Shown in pieces: positions 26,759 through 38,286 of a DNA stretch of 64,000 nucleotides. The number at the start of each line of letters is the position of its first letter. Position 1 is the stretch's first letter. The notes under the pieces are model-generated. The model had not been told where the DNA came from. It was given only the letters and a program-made list of their open reading frames with translations, and searched no databases. The DNA is from DASZUK01 sp963844575. Lineage in GTDB: Bacteria; Actinomycetota; Acidimicrobiia; Acidimicrobiales; RAAP-2. Made by a program: the position numbers and the translations under genes. The stretch spans positions 3,410,001-3,474,000 of the forward strand of contig CAWJOU010000005.1 in assembly GCA_963844575.1 (NCBI GenBank), given 5' to 3'.

Positions 26759-26770
26759 CGCTGGCGGATG

Positions 26771-26790
26771 CTACCGGGCCGCGCCGGTAG
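26771..26790. promoter_or_regulatory. Perfect 7-bp inverted repeat between pduO-type gene and metH
   Basis: CTACCGG, GCCGCG loop, CCGGTAG, in the 44-bp divergent intergenic region. It is symmetrically placed to act on either gene, as an operator or a leader hairpin. The gap is too short for a cobalamin or SAM riboswitch. Confidence 0.5.
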
Positions 26791-26802
26791 CCTGGCAGGA
26801 CG

Positions 26803-30311
<3,509 letters not shown>

Positions 30312-30315
<4 letters not shown>

Positions 30316-31154
30316 TCGGGGCGGCGGCCCGTCGGAAGGCGGACGGTAGGGCCGCCCGCCGGAAGGCGGGCGCCGCCATCAGCCTGCTGCTCGTCCTCAC
30401 GGCGGCTCTCGTCGGTGCCCCCATGCCCTTTGGTGCGGCCGCGCCGGCCGGTGCGGCTGTGCCCGCCGGTGCGGCCGGCTCCGCCAGGCCGGCCGGGAAA
30501 CCGCTGGCCGATGTGGTCGTCCGTCGCGGCCCGCCGGGCACGGCCGTCGTCACCGAGGGGCCGCTGACGGCCGCCCAGTTCGCCAGCTACTCCCCCGATC
30601 CGGCCGCGACGACCGACCTGCTCCGAACGCTCACGACGGGCGGCACCGTCCGCACCTACCAACGGGTCTGGGCCGACCGGCCGTTCGGCGTGGCGGTGAC
30701 GGACCTGGTCGCGGCGTTCTCGACGCCGACCGAGGCCGCCGCCTACCAGAAGGGCCAGGACGACGCGCTGGCCACCGCGACGGCCGTCACGACCGCGCCG
30801 GTGCCCGGCATCCCCGGTGCGCACCGCGACGCCTACCCGATCACCAGCCCCGTCGTCGGTACCGAGCAGGTCGTCGTCCTGGCCGACCACGACGCCGTCG
30901 CCACCCTGTCGTTCACCATCGCCGCCCCGACGGCCACCGATCCAACGCCCGCCACGATCACCGCGGCCGGCATCGACGCGTTCGCCGTCCGCCAGCACCG
31001 GCGCCTCGTCACCGCGCTCGCCACGCCGGCGGCCGATCCGGCCAGCGGCCCGTCCGCCGCGCTCGTCGCCGGCTGGGTCTTCCTGGCGGTCGCCGCCGCG
31101 CTGGTCGTCGTCCTGGCGGCCGTCCTCGTCCGTCGTCGGCGCGTCAGGCCGTGA
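30312..31154 (+). CDS. Secreted/membrane-anchored protein of unknown function
   Basis: 280 residues from GTG 30312, overlapping the metH stop (GTGA). Basic start, hydrophobic segment AISLLLVLTAALVGAPM (signal/anchor), low-complexity Ala/Gly/Pro region, an extracellular domain of ~170 residues rich in Thr/Ala (GPLTAAQFASYSPDP, GGTVRTYQRVWADRPFGVAV), and a C-terminal TM helix with RRRRVRP cytoplasmic tail. Type I topology is likely. No family recognised. Coupling to metH may be only positional. Confidence 0.65.
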
Positions 31155-32097
31155 GGTCGAGGACGACCTTGCCCTCGAGCGACCGGTCGGTCAGCCGGTC
31201 GAGCGCGTCGTTCACGTCGCCCAGCGGCACGATCGAGTCGATCGGCACCCGCAGCCGGCCGTCGGCGGCGGCCCGCAGCGTCTCGGCGATCCACCGGACG
31301 GTCACGTCGTCGGGTTCGAGCAGGCCGCCGTACCCGACGATCGTCAACCCCTTGCGGTAGAGGAGCTGGAGCGGGACCGGGCCGTCCGTCCCGGCCGACG
31401 TGCCGAACAGGACGAGCCGGCCGTGCGGCGCCATGGCGGCCACCGCGGCGCCGGTGAAGTGACCGCCGAGCGGGTCGATGACGACCGTCGGCCGGAAGTC
31501 GGCCAGCTGGTCGGCGAGATCGTCGGCACCGCCGACGACCACCCGGTCGGCGCCCTGGGCCTCGATCCGGCCGATCTTGGCGTCGCTGCCCGTCTGCCCG
31601 CAGACCGTCGCCCCCGCGGCGTGGGCCACCGAGACGGCGATGCCCCCGACCCCGCCGCTCGCCCCGAGCACGAGCACCCGGTCAGCCGCGGTCACCGCGC
31701 CAAGATCAGTCACGACCCGCCACGCCGTCACCCCGGCGATGCCGACGCTCGCCGCCGCCGGCAGCTCCACCCCGGCCGGGACGTCGACGAGCAGCGGCTC
31801 CGGCACGACCGCCGCGGTCGCCCAGAGCCCGTCGCGGGCCGAGCCGAGGCCGCCGCCGTGGATGACGACCGTCCGGTCGCCGACCGTCCCGACCCCCTCC
31901 AGCCCGAGCGTGCGCGGCACCGGCCCGTCCGGCGCCGCCCGCCCGAGCGCGCCGTAGCGGTCGATCGGGTTGACGCCGGCGTAGCGCATCGTGACGACGA
32001 CCTCGCCGGCGGCCGGATCGGCAAGGTCGACCGCTTCGACCTGCAGCGGCTGTCCGTGCTCGACCAACCGCGCCGCCCGGGCCCGCACGTCAGCCAC
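31144..32097 (-). CDS. Zinc-free MDR oxidoreductase, NADPH:quinone reductase-like
   Basis: 317 residues of medium-chain dehydrogenase fold. TMRYAGVNPIDRYGALGR is the substrate-side motif; LVLGASGGVGGIAVSVAHAA is the NADPH-binding loop with AxxGGVG; no catalytic zinc Cys/His set is seen, which fits quinone reductases. C-terminal SLEGKVVLDLTA is typical. GTG start overlaps the lipBA stop by 8 bp, so it belongs to that operon; its stop overlaps the convergent 30.3-kb gene by 11 bp. Confidence 0.85.
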   Translation of the reverse strand: MADVRARAARLVEHGQPLQVEAVDLADPAAGEVVVTMRYAGVNPIDRYGALGRAAPDGPVPRTLGLEGVGTVGDRTVVIHGGGLGSARDGLWATAAVVPEPLLVDVPAGVELPAAASVGIAGVTAWRVVTDLGAVTAADRVLVLGASGGVGGIAVSVAHAAGATVCGQTGSDAKIGRIEAQGADRVVVGGADDLADQLADFRPTVVIDPLGGHFTGAAVAAMAPHGRLVLFGTSAGTDGPVPLQLLYRKGLTIVGYGGLLEPDDVTVRWIAETLRAAADGRLRVPIDSIVPLGDVNDALDRLTDRSLEGKVVLDLTA

Positions 32098-33787
32098 CCC
32101 GGCCCGTCGACAGGGCGACCGGCACCGCGCCGGCTGGTGCAGTCCCGACCGATACGGCGCCGACTGGCGAGCGGGCCGGCACGACGCCGGCCGCGGCCGC
32201 CGCGCCCTTGGCGTGGTAGCTCGACCGGGTCAACGGTGACGCCTCGACGTGGGCGAGCCCGAGCCGCCGTCCGGCGTCGCCGAGGCGGTCGAGCTCGTCC
32301 GGCGTCCACCACCGGGCCACCGGCAGGTGGGCCGCGCTCGGCCGCAGGTACTGGCCGATCGTGGCGATCGAGACGCCGACGGCCTGCAGGTCGGCGAGCG
32401 TCGAGACGACCTCGTCCTCGCTCTCGCCGAGCCCGACCATCAGCCCGGACTTCACGACGAGCCCGGCGTCGGCCGCCCGGGCCAGGACGGCCAGGCTGCG
32501 GGCGTAGCCGGCCGACGGGCGCACCGCCCGCTGGAGGCGGGCGACCGTCTCGATGTTGTGGTTGAGGACGTCCGGGCGCGCCTCGAAGACGCGGGCCAGC
32601 GACGAGCCGTCGCCCTTGCAGTCCGAGATGAGGACTTCGACCGACGTCGTCGGTCGGTGGTCCCGGATGACCCGGACCGTCTCGGCGATCGCCCCGGCAC
32701 CGCCGTCGGCCAGGTCGTCGCGGGCGACGCACGTCACGACCGCGTGCGCCAGACCCATCCGGTCGACCGCCTCGGCCACCCGTGCCGGCTCCGACGGGTC
32801 GAGCGGCAACGGGTGCCGGGTGTCGACCAGGCAGAAGCCGCAGGCCCGCGTGCACCGCGACCCGTTGACCATGAACGTCGCGGTGCCGTCGGCCCAGCAC
32901 TCGTAGATGTTCGGGCAGCCCGCCTCCTCGCACACCGTGACGAGGCCGAGGTCGTGGATCGTCCGTCCGAGCTGCACGTAGTCGCGCCCCATCCGGGCCT
33001 GGACGCGTAGCCACTCCGGCTTCCGCGCGTTGACCGGCAGCCCATCGTCCGGGTCGACGCCGGCCTGGCGCAGCCGGCGGACCAACGGTCGCTCGACGGG
33101 AACGGCCGACGACCGTCGGGGGCCGGTTACGGCCTGGCGGTCGGCGCCGGCCGTTCCCCATCGCTCGACCACCCGGGCGGCCACCGCCTCGACGACGTCG
33201 TCCATCGACCGCGTCAGCCCCTCCGCGGCCAGCGAGGTGACCGGGAGCTCGCTGATCCCGCACGGGACGATGTGGCCGAACATCGCGAGGTCGCAGTCGA
33301 CGTTCAGGGCCAGGCCGTGCGTCGTCCGACGGCGCCCGTCCGCCCTCCGCCCGGTCCGGACGCCGACCGCGCCGACCTTCCGCGGCCGGCCCTCGCCGAC
33401 GCCGAGCCAGAGGCCGGGGTAGCCGTCGTGCAGGCCGACGTCGTCGACCCCGAGATCGCCGAGGGCGTCGATGACCGCCGCCTCGAGCCGCCGGACGTGC
33501 GCCGGTCCCGAGCCGGGGTGGTCGTCGAGCGTGACGATCGGGTACACGACGAGCTGGCCGGGGCCGTGGTACGTGACGTCGCCGCCCCGGTCCGTCCGCA
33601 CGAGCTCGGCGCCGACCGTCGTCGGGTCGACGAGGACGTGCGCCGGATCGGCGCGGACGCCGAGCGTGTAGACGTGCGGGTGCTCCAGCAGGAGCACGTA
33701 GTCGTCGTCGGCCCGTTCGGCCAGCGCCCGCTGCAGGGCCAGCGCCTCCTCGTACGGGACGCTGCCCAACCGACGGACCCGGAGCAC
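32090..33787 (-). CDS. lipBA: Fused octanoyltransferase-lipoyl synthase (LipB-LipA)
   Basis: 565 residues in one uninterrupted frame. Residues 1-~215 are LipB: RGGDVTYHGPGQ at 67-78, catalytic Lys137 in RKVGAVGV and the acyl-thioester Cys176 in PCGIS. Residues ~245-535 are LipA: auxiliary cluster cysteines 286, 291 and 297 (CEEAGCPNIYEC), radical-SAM cysteines 312, 316 and 319 (CTRACGFC), and the C-terminal RSSYHA that ligates the auxiliary cluster. LipB transfers octanoyl from ACP to the E2 lipoyl lysine; LipA inserts two sulfurs. These are normally separate genes. The E2 that would be lipoylated is the gene immediately upstream. All catalytic residues are present, so I expect both halves to work. 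Confidence 0.95.
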   Translation of the reverse strand: MLRVRRLGSVPYEEALALQRALAERADDDYVLLLEHPHVYTLGVRADPAHVLVDPTTVGAELVRTDRGGDVTYHGPGQLVVYPIVTLDDHPGSGPAHVRRLEAAVIDALGDLGVDDVGLHDGYPGLWLGVGEGRPRKVGAVGVRTGRRADGRRRTTHGLALNVDCDLAMFGHIVPCGISELPVTSLAAEGLTRSMDDVVEAVAARVVERWGTAGADRQAVTGPRRSSAVPVERPLVRRLRQAGVDPDDGLPVNARKPEWLRVQARMGRDYVQLGRTIHDLGLVTVCEEAGCPNIYECWADGTATFMVNGSRCTRACGFCLVDTRHPLPLDPSEPARVAEAVDRMGLAHAVVTCVARDDLADGGAGAIAETVRVIRDHRPTTSVEVLISDCKGDGSSLARVFEARPDVLNHNIETVARLQRAVRPSAGYARSLAVLARAADAGLVVKSGLMVGLGESEDEVVSTLADLQAVGVSIATIGQYLRPSAAHLPVARWWTPDELDRLGDAGRRLGLAHVEASPLTRSSYHAKGAAAAAGVVPARSPVGAVSVGTAPAGAVPVALSTGRGG

Positions 33788-33816
33788 GGCCGCTACCTCC
33801 CGCCCGCCGCGTCCAC

Positions 33817-35315
33817 CTAGAGCTCGGCAGCCCAGTCGCGGCTGCCCAGCAGGTCGGCTACGAGACGGAGGAACGACGACACGTACGCCCCGTCGACCGC
33901 TCGGTGGTCCCAGCTCATCCCGAGCACGCCGACCGAGTGCACCGCGATCGACTCGCTGCCGTCCGGCAGGGTTACGACGACCGGACGACGCGTGACGCCG
34001 TCGGTGGCCAAGATCGCCACCTGCGGCTGGTTGATGATCGGGACCGTGAAGTACGTGCCGAACGGCCCGTCGTTGGTGATCGAGAACGTCCCGCCGACGA
34101 CGTCGTCGGCGCCGAGCTGCCGGGACCTCGCCCGGTCGGCGACGTCCCGCACCCGTCGGGCGATGCCCCGGAGCGTGATCTCGTCGGCCCGGTGAACGAC
34201 CGGCACGATCAACCCCTCGTGGTCGAGGTCGACCGCGATCCCGAGATTGACCTGCTGGTGCACGACCAGCGCGTCGTCGGCCACCGACGCGTTCAGGTTC
34301 GGGTACTCCCGCAGCGCCTCCACCGCGGCCCGGGCCACGAACGGGAGGTACGTCAGCGAGAAGCCCTCTTCCGCCTTGAACCGCTCGCCCTCGCGTCGCC
34401 GCACCCGCTCGACGTTCTCGAAGTCGACCTCGTAGGCGATGAACGCGTGCGGCGACGTCGCCTTCGACCGCACCATGTGCTCCGCCGTCCGACGGCGCAT
34501 GTTCGAGAACGGGATCACCCGGTCCGCCGAACGGATGACCGCCGGCGCGGCCGCGGCCGGTGGTTGGGCGGCCGGTGGTTGGACCGCTGGAGCTGGAGCC
34601 GGGGCCGCCGTAGGTGGTGGCGCGACCGGCTGGGGCGGTGGGGCGGCCTCGGGCGGGGCCGGCGGCGTGGGCGGGGCCGGGGCCGGGGCCGGGGCCGTGC
34701 CGGCCGAACGGGTGTCGACGACGGCCAGCACGTCCTCCCGGGTGATCCGGCCACCGACGCCGGTGCCGGTCACCTCCGAGGCGTCGATGCCGTTGTCCGC
34801 CAGCAGACGCCGGACGACCGGCGACAGCACACGCTGGTCACTCCCGGCCGGGACGGACTCCGGAGCGGCCGCCGGGGCCTGGGCGGCCAGCGCGGCCGCC
34901 GCCGCCGGCACGGGCGCCGGTGCGGGGGCGCGGCAGGTGGGGGTGGAGCCACAGGAGCCGGCTCGGGCGCCGCGGGCGCGGGGGCCGGGGGCGGAGTCGC
35001 AGGGGCCGCAGGGGCGGGAGCAGGCGCCGGGGGCGGAACGGGCTCTGCCGGGGCAGCCGCCGGGGCGGGGGCGGCTTCGGCGGCTTCGCCGATCACGGCC
35101 AGGCGGGCGCCGACCTCGACGGTGTCGCCCTCCTGGACGAGGATCTCGGTCAGGACGCCGGCGGCCGGGGAAGGGACCTCGGAGTCGACCTTGTCGGTCG
35201 ACACCTCGAAGAGCGGCTCGTCCCGGGCGACCTGGTCGCCGACCTGCTTCATCCACCGCGTAATCGTGCCCTCGGTGACAGTCTCACCGAGCTGCGGCAT
35301 CGTGACGTCAGCCAA
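33817..35315 (-). CDS. 2-oxoacid dehydrogenase E2 (dihydrolipoamide acyltransferase), one apparent frameshift
   Basis: Lipoyl domain first (MPQLGETVTEGTITRWMKQV; lipoyl lysine in STDKVDSEVPSP), then an Ala/Pro linker, the peripheral subunit-binding domain (VLSPVVRRLLADNGIDASEV), a second Ala/Pro linker and the catalytic domain with SWDHRAVDGAYVSS (catalytic His/Asp). The reading frame changes inside the first linker at a G5 homopolymer, 34924-34928; restoring one base joins the two halves into one protein of about 499 residues. Only one lipoyl domain is present, while actinobacterial SucB/DlaT often have two or three. Operon: lpd overlaps by 8 bp, lipBA follows 29 bp later. Confidence 0.9.
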
Positions 35316-36732
35316 CGTGAAGTCCCCTTCCGGTCAACGCCTGCACCGTCTCGCCGAAGGACTCGGACAGGGACGGATGGGGCTGGACGAAATGTGCGAC
35401 CTCGTCGGGCGTGGCCTCCCAGTTGACGGCCAGGTAGCCGGCGCTCAGGAGCTCGGTCACCCACGGTCCGACCATGTGGACGCCGAGGATGGGGCCGGCC
35501 GTCCCGTCGGGTCGGCGTTCGGCGATGACCTTCACGAGGCCGTCGGTGTCACCGATGATCCGGGCCCGGCTGTTGCCGCCGAACGGGTCCTTCTTGATGA
35601 CGACGTCGATGCCGCGGGCCGCGGCCTGCGCCTCGGTCAGGCCGGCGAACGCCACCTCGGGATGGGTATAGATGGCCCACGGGACCCGCTCGTAGTCGAC
35701 CGGGATCATCGTCTCGCCGAGGATTCCCTTGATGACGAGCATGCCCTCGGCGAAGCCGACGTGGGCGAGCTGCGGGGCGTTGGCGACGAGGTCGCCGACC
35801 GCCCAGACGTGTTTCTCGTGCGTCTGCTGGAACTGGTTGGCGAGGACGAACCCGTGCTCGTCGAGCTGGACGTCGGTCCCGTCGCCCAGCAACCCCTCGG
35901 TCCGGGGTCGGCGGCCGACGGCGACGACGACGACCGCGGCGTCGACGACGGTCCCGTCGGCGAGGTCGATGGTCGTCCCGGTCCCGTCCGGGCGGGGCAG
36001 GTGCCCGGTGACGTGCACGCCGGTCATGACGTCGATGCCACGCTTGCGGAACGACCGGGCCACGACCGGCACAATGTCCTGGTCGCAGCCGACGAGCAGG
36101 CCGTCAAGCGCTTCGAGGATGGTGACCTTCGTCCCGAGGTCGGAGAGCAGCGACGCGAACTCGCAGCCGATCACGCCACCACCGACGACCGCGACGCTCG
36201 GCGGGAGCTGCTCGAGGTCGAGGAACTCGTCGGACGTCATGACGAACCGGCCGTCGACCTCCAGGCCGGGCAGCGTCCGCGGCACGGAGCCGGCCGCGAG
36301 GACGACGTGGCGCGCAGTCACCTCGGTCCCGGCGTCGTCACCGTCGACGACCCGGACGCGGCGACCGGGGAGGAGGGTGCCGGTGCCCGACAGGATGGTG
36401 ACGTTGCGGCTCTTCAACAGCCCGGAGAGACCCCGAAAGAGCTGGTTGACGACGGTGTTCTTGCGGGCCTGGCTGATCGAGAAGTCGACGACCGGCTCGG
36501 CCGTGCGGATGCCGAACTCGCCGGCGCCCGTCACGGTCCGGTACACGGTCGCGGTCTCGAGGAACTCCTTGGCCGGGATGCAGCCGCGGTGCAGGCAGGT
36601 CCCGCCGACCTTGTCGCGCTCGACGACGGCGATGTTGAGGCCGGCCGCCGCGCCGTAGAGGGCGGTGGCGTAGCCGCCGGGGCCGCCGCCGATGACGACG
36701 ACGTCGTACTGGAAGTCCTCAGCCGTCGTCAC
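35308..36732 (-). CDS. lpdA: Dihydrolipoyl dehydrogenase (E3)
   Basis: 474-residue flavoprotein disulfide reductase that reoxidises dihydrolipoamide. FAD site VVVIGGGPGGYATALYGAAA; redox disulfide VGGTCLHRGCIPAKEF; NAD site VAVVGGGVIGCEFASLLSDL; HVWAVGDLVANAPQLAH; C-terminal HPSLSESFGE with the active-site His. Full length. It is the first gene of the lpd-E2-lipBA-qor run and its 3' end overlaps E2 by 8 bp. The 150-bp gap upstream (36733-36882) should hold the operon promoter; no motif is obvious. Confidence 0.96.
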   Translation of the reverse strand: MTTAEDFQYDVVVIGGGPGGYATALYGAAAGLNIAVVERDKVGGTCLHRGCIPAKEFLETATVYRTVTGAGEFGIRTAEPVVDFSISQARKNTVVNQLFRGLSGLLKSRNVTILSGTGTLLPGRRVRVVDGDDAGTEVTARHVVLAAGSVPRTLPGLEVDGRFVMTSDEFLDLEQLPPSVAVVGGGVIGCEFASLLSDLGTKVTILEALDGLLVGCDQDIVPVVARSFRKRGIDVMTGVHVTGHLPRPDGTGTTIDLADGTVVDAAVVVVAVGRRPRTEGLLGDGTDVQLDEHGFVLANQFQQTHEKHVWAVGDLVANAPQLAHVGFAEGMLVIKGILGETMIPVDYERVPWAIYTHPEVAFAGLTEAQAAARGIDVVIKKDPFGGNSRARIIGDTDGLVKVIAERRPDGTAGPILGVHMVGPWVTELLSAGYLAVNWEATPDEVAHFVQPHPSLSESFGETVQALTGRGLHVG

Positions 36733-36882
36733 CGTGCCTCCTTCGTCGTCTTGCGTCGTCGATCCGTCCTCCCCGTGCCGGCCAACCGCCGAGCCGGCGA
36801 TCCCTGGCGGGCGCCGACCGGCCGATGGCAGCCTACCGGAGGGGCGTCACCGGCGAGGTCGCCGGATCATGCGCCGACCGGC

Positions 36883-37644
36883 CTACTTCGGCGGCATCCG
36901 GATGCCGCCGTCGAGCCGGATGACCTCGGCGTTGAGGTACGGGTTCTTGGCGATCTCGACGACGAGCCGGCCGTACTGGACAGGGTTCCCGAGCCGCTTC
37001 GGAAAGAGGACGGAACGGCCGAGGGCGTCGCGCTGCTCCTCGGGCAACATGGCGAGGAGCGGCGTGTCGAACAGGCCGGGGGCGATGGCGACGACGCGGA
37101 TGCCGACGACGGACAGGTCCCGGGCGGCCGGCAGCGTCATGCCGACGATCGCGCCCTTCGAGGCGGAGTAGGCGAGCTGGCCGACCTGCCCGTCGAAGGC
37201 GGCGACGGACGCGGTGTTGACGATCACGCCGCGCTCGCCGTCGTCGTTCGGCTCGGTCTCGGCGATGGCCGACGCGGCCTTGGTCATCACGTTGAACGTG
37301 CCGATGACGTTCAACTTCTGGATGTTCTCGAACGCGCCGAGGTCGTGCGGCGAGCCGTCCCGGTTGATGACCCGGCCGATCCAGCCGCTACCGGCGCAGT
37401 TGACGGCGGTACGGAGCTTCCCGCCGACCGCGGCGTGGTCGACGGCCTTCTGGCAGTGGCCCGGATCGGTGACGTCGCCGGCGACGGCGTCGCCACCGAT
37501 CTCGTCGGCCACCGCCTGCGCTCCGGCTTCGTTACGGTCGAAGATCGTGACCCGGACGCCCTCGGCGGCGAGGGCGCGGGCCGTCGCCGCCCCGAGGCCG
37601 GAGGCCCCGCCGGTGACGATCGCTGACGTGTCGTTGAGCTCCAT
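36883..37644 (-). CDS. Short-chain dehydrogenase, 3-hydroxyacyl-CoA dehydrogenase (HSD17B10)-like
   Basis: 253 residues. SAIVTGGASGLGAATARALA (cofactor glycines), DRNEAGAQAVADEIGGDAVA (Asp after the second strand, NAD preference), NCAGSGWIGRVINRDGSPHD, and active site YSASKGAIVGMTLPAARDL. The long loop and GLFDTPLLAMLPEEQ C-terminus match type-II hydroxyacyl-CoA dehydrogenases of beta-oxidation and isoleucine degradation. Possibly relevant to the same acyl-CoA metabolism as the mutase. 150 bp downstream of nothing related; stands alone. Confidence 0.87.
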   Translation of the reverse strand: MELNDTSAIVTGGASGLGAATARALAAEGVRVTIFDRNEAGAQAVADEIGGDAVAGDVTDPGHCQKAVDHAAVGGKLRTAVNCAGSGWIGRVINRDGSPHDLGAFENIQKLNVIGTFNVMTKAASAIAETEPNDDGERGVIVNTASVAAFDGQVGQLAYSASKGAIVGMTLPAARDLSVVGIRVVAIAPGLFDTPLLAMLPEEQRDALGRSVLFPKRLGNPVQYGRLVVEIAKNPYLNAEVIRLDGGIRMPPK

Positions 37645-37692
37645 GCGCCCGATGGTAGGAGGTGGTTCCGGGGAGGGCCAACAGCGGGCGGG

Positions 37693-38196
37693 TCAGGGAC
37701 CGGACCGGCCGGCCCCGGCGGCCGCGGCCGCGGTGGCGAGCTGGTCGACGACCTCGTTCCACCGGTCGCCGGCGTGACCGCGGACCCACTGGAACCGCAC
37801 CGGCACGACCGGGTCGACGGCGAGCTCGATCAGCGGCTCCCACAGATCCCGGTTGGCGACCGGCTTCCCTTGGCTGTTCCGCCAGTTCCGCCGGTGCCAG
37901 CCGGCCCACCACCGGTCGCGGAAGCAGTTGACGACGTACGTCGAGTCGCTGAAGACCTCGATGCCGGCGTCGCCGGCGTCGGCCCGGAGGGCTCGCAGGG
38001 CCTCGAGGACGGCCGTGACCTCCATCCGCTGGTTCGTCGTCTGCGCGGCGGCGCCACTGGCGAACGGCCCGTCGGGCACGGCCCACGCCCAGCCGCCCGG
38101 CCCGGGGTTCCCGAGACACGACCCGTCGGTGTACACGACCGTCGGCGAAAGAGGTGTTGGCGAAAGGGACGTCGGGGAAAGGGGCGTCGGCGGCAT
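37693..38196 (-). CDS. rnhA: Ribonuclease HI
   Basis: 167 residues, with YTDGSCLGNPGPGGWAWAV (first Asp), NQRMEVTAVLEALRAL (Glu), FSDSTYVVNCF (second Asp), WEPLIELAVD and the substrate-handle region RWWAGWHRRNWRNSQGKPVA. Degrades RNA in RNA-DNA hybrids. The N-terminus carries a repeated Pro-Thr/Ser-Pro-Leu motif (PLSPTSLSPTPLSPT) before the core, encoded by direct DNA repeats at 38147-38190; this extension is not part of the fold, and the true start may be later. Confidence 0.93.
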   Translation of the reverse strand: MPPTPLSPTSLSPTPLSPTVVYTDGSCLGNPGPGGWAWAVPDGPFASGAAAQTTNQRMEVTAVLEALRALRADAGDAGIEVFSDSTYVVNCFRDRWWAGWHRRNWRNSQGKPVANRDLWEPLIELAVDPVVPVRFQWVRGHAGDRWNEVVDQLATAAAAAGAGRSGP

Positions 38197-38286
38197 GGGC
38201 CATGTGTACTACCCGGGTCGGCCGGAAAGGGGGAAGCACCGGGGGAAACGGCCGCTTGACCGGCTGGGGCCGGGTACCGTGGAGCA

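Noticed and set aside
26759..26802. Cobalamin or SAM riboswitch before metH
   Set aside because: Only 44 bp separate the divergent starts; no room for an aptamer and no conserved B12-box sequence.
34900..34960. Programmed ribosomal frameshift in E2
   Set aside because: No slippery heptamer or stimulatory structure; the shift lies in a low-complexity linker at a homopolymer, so a simple indel explains it.
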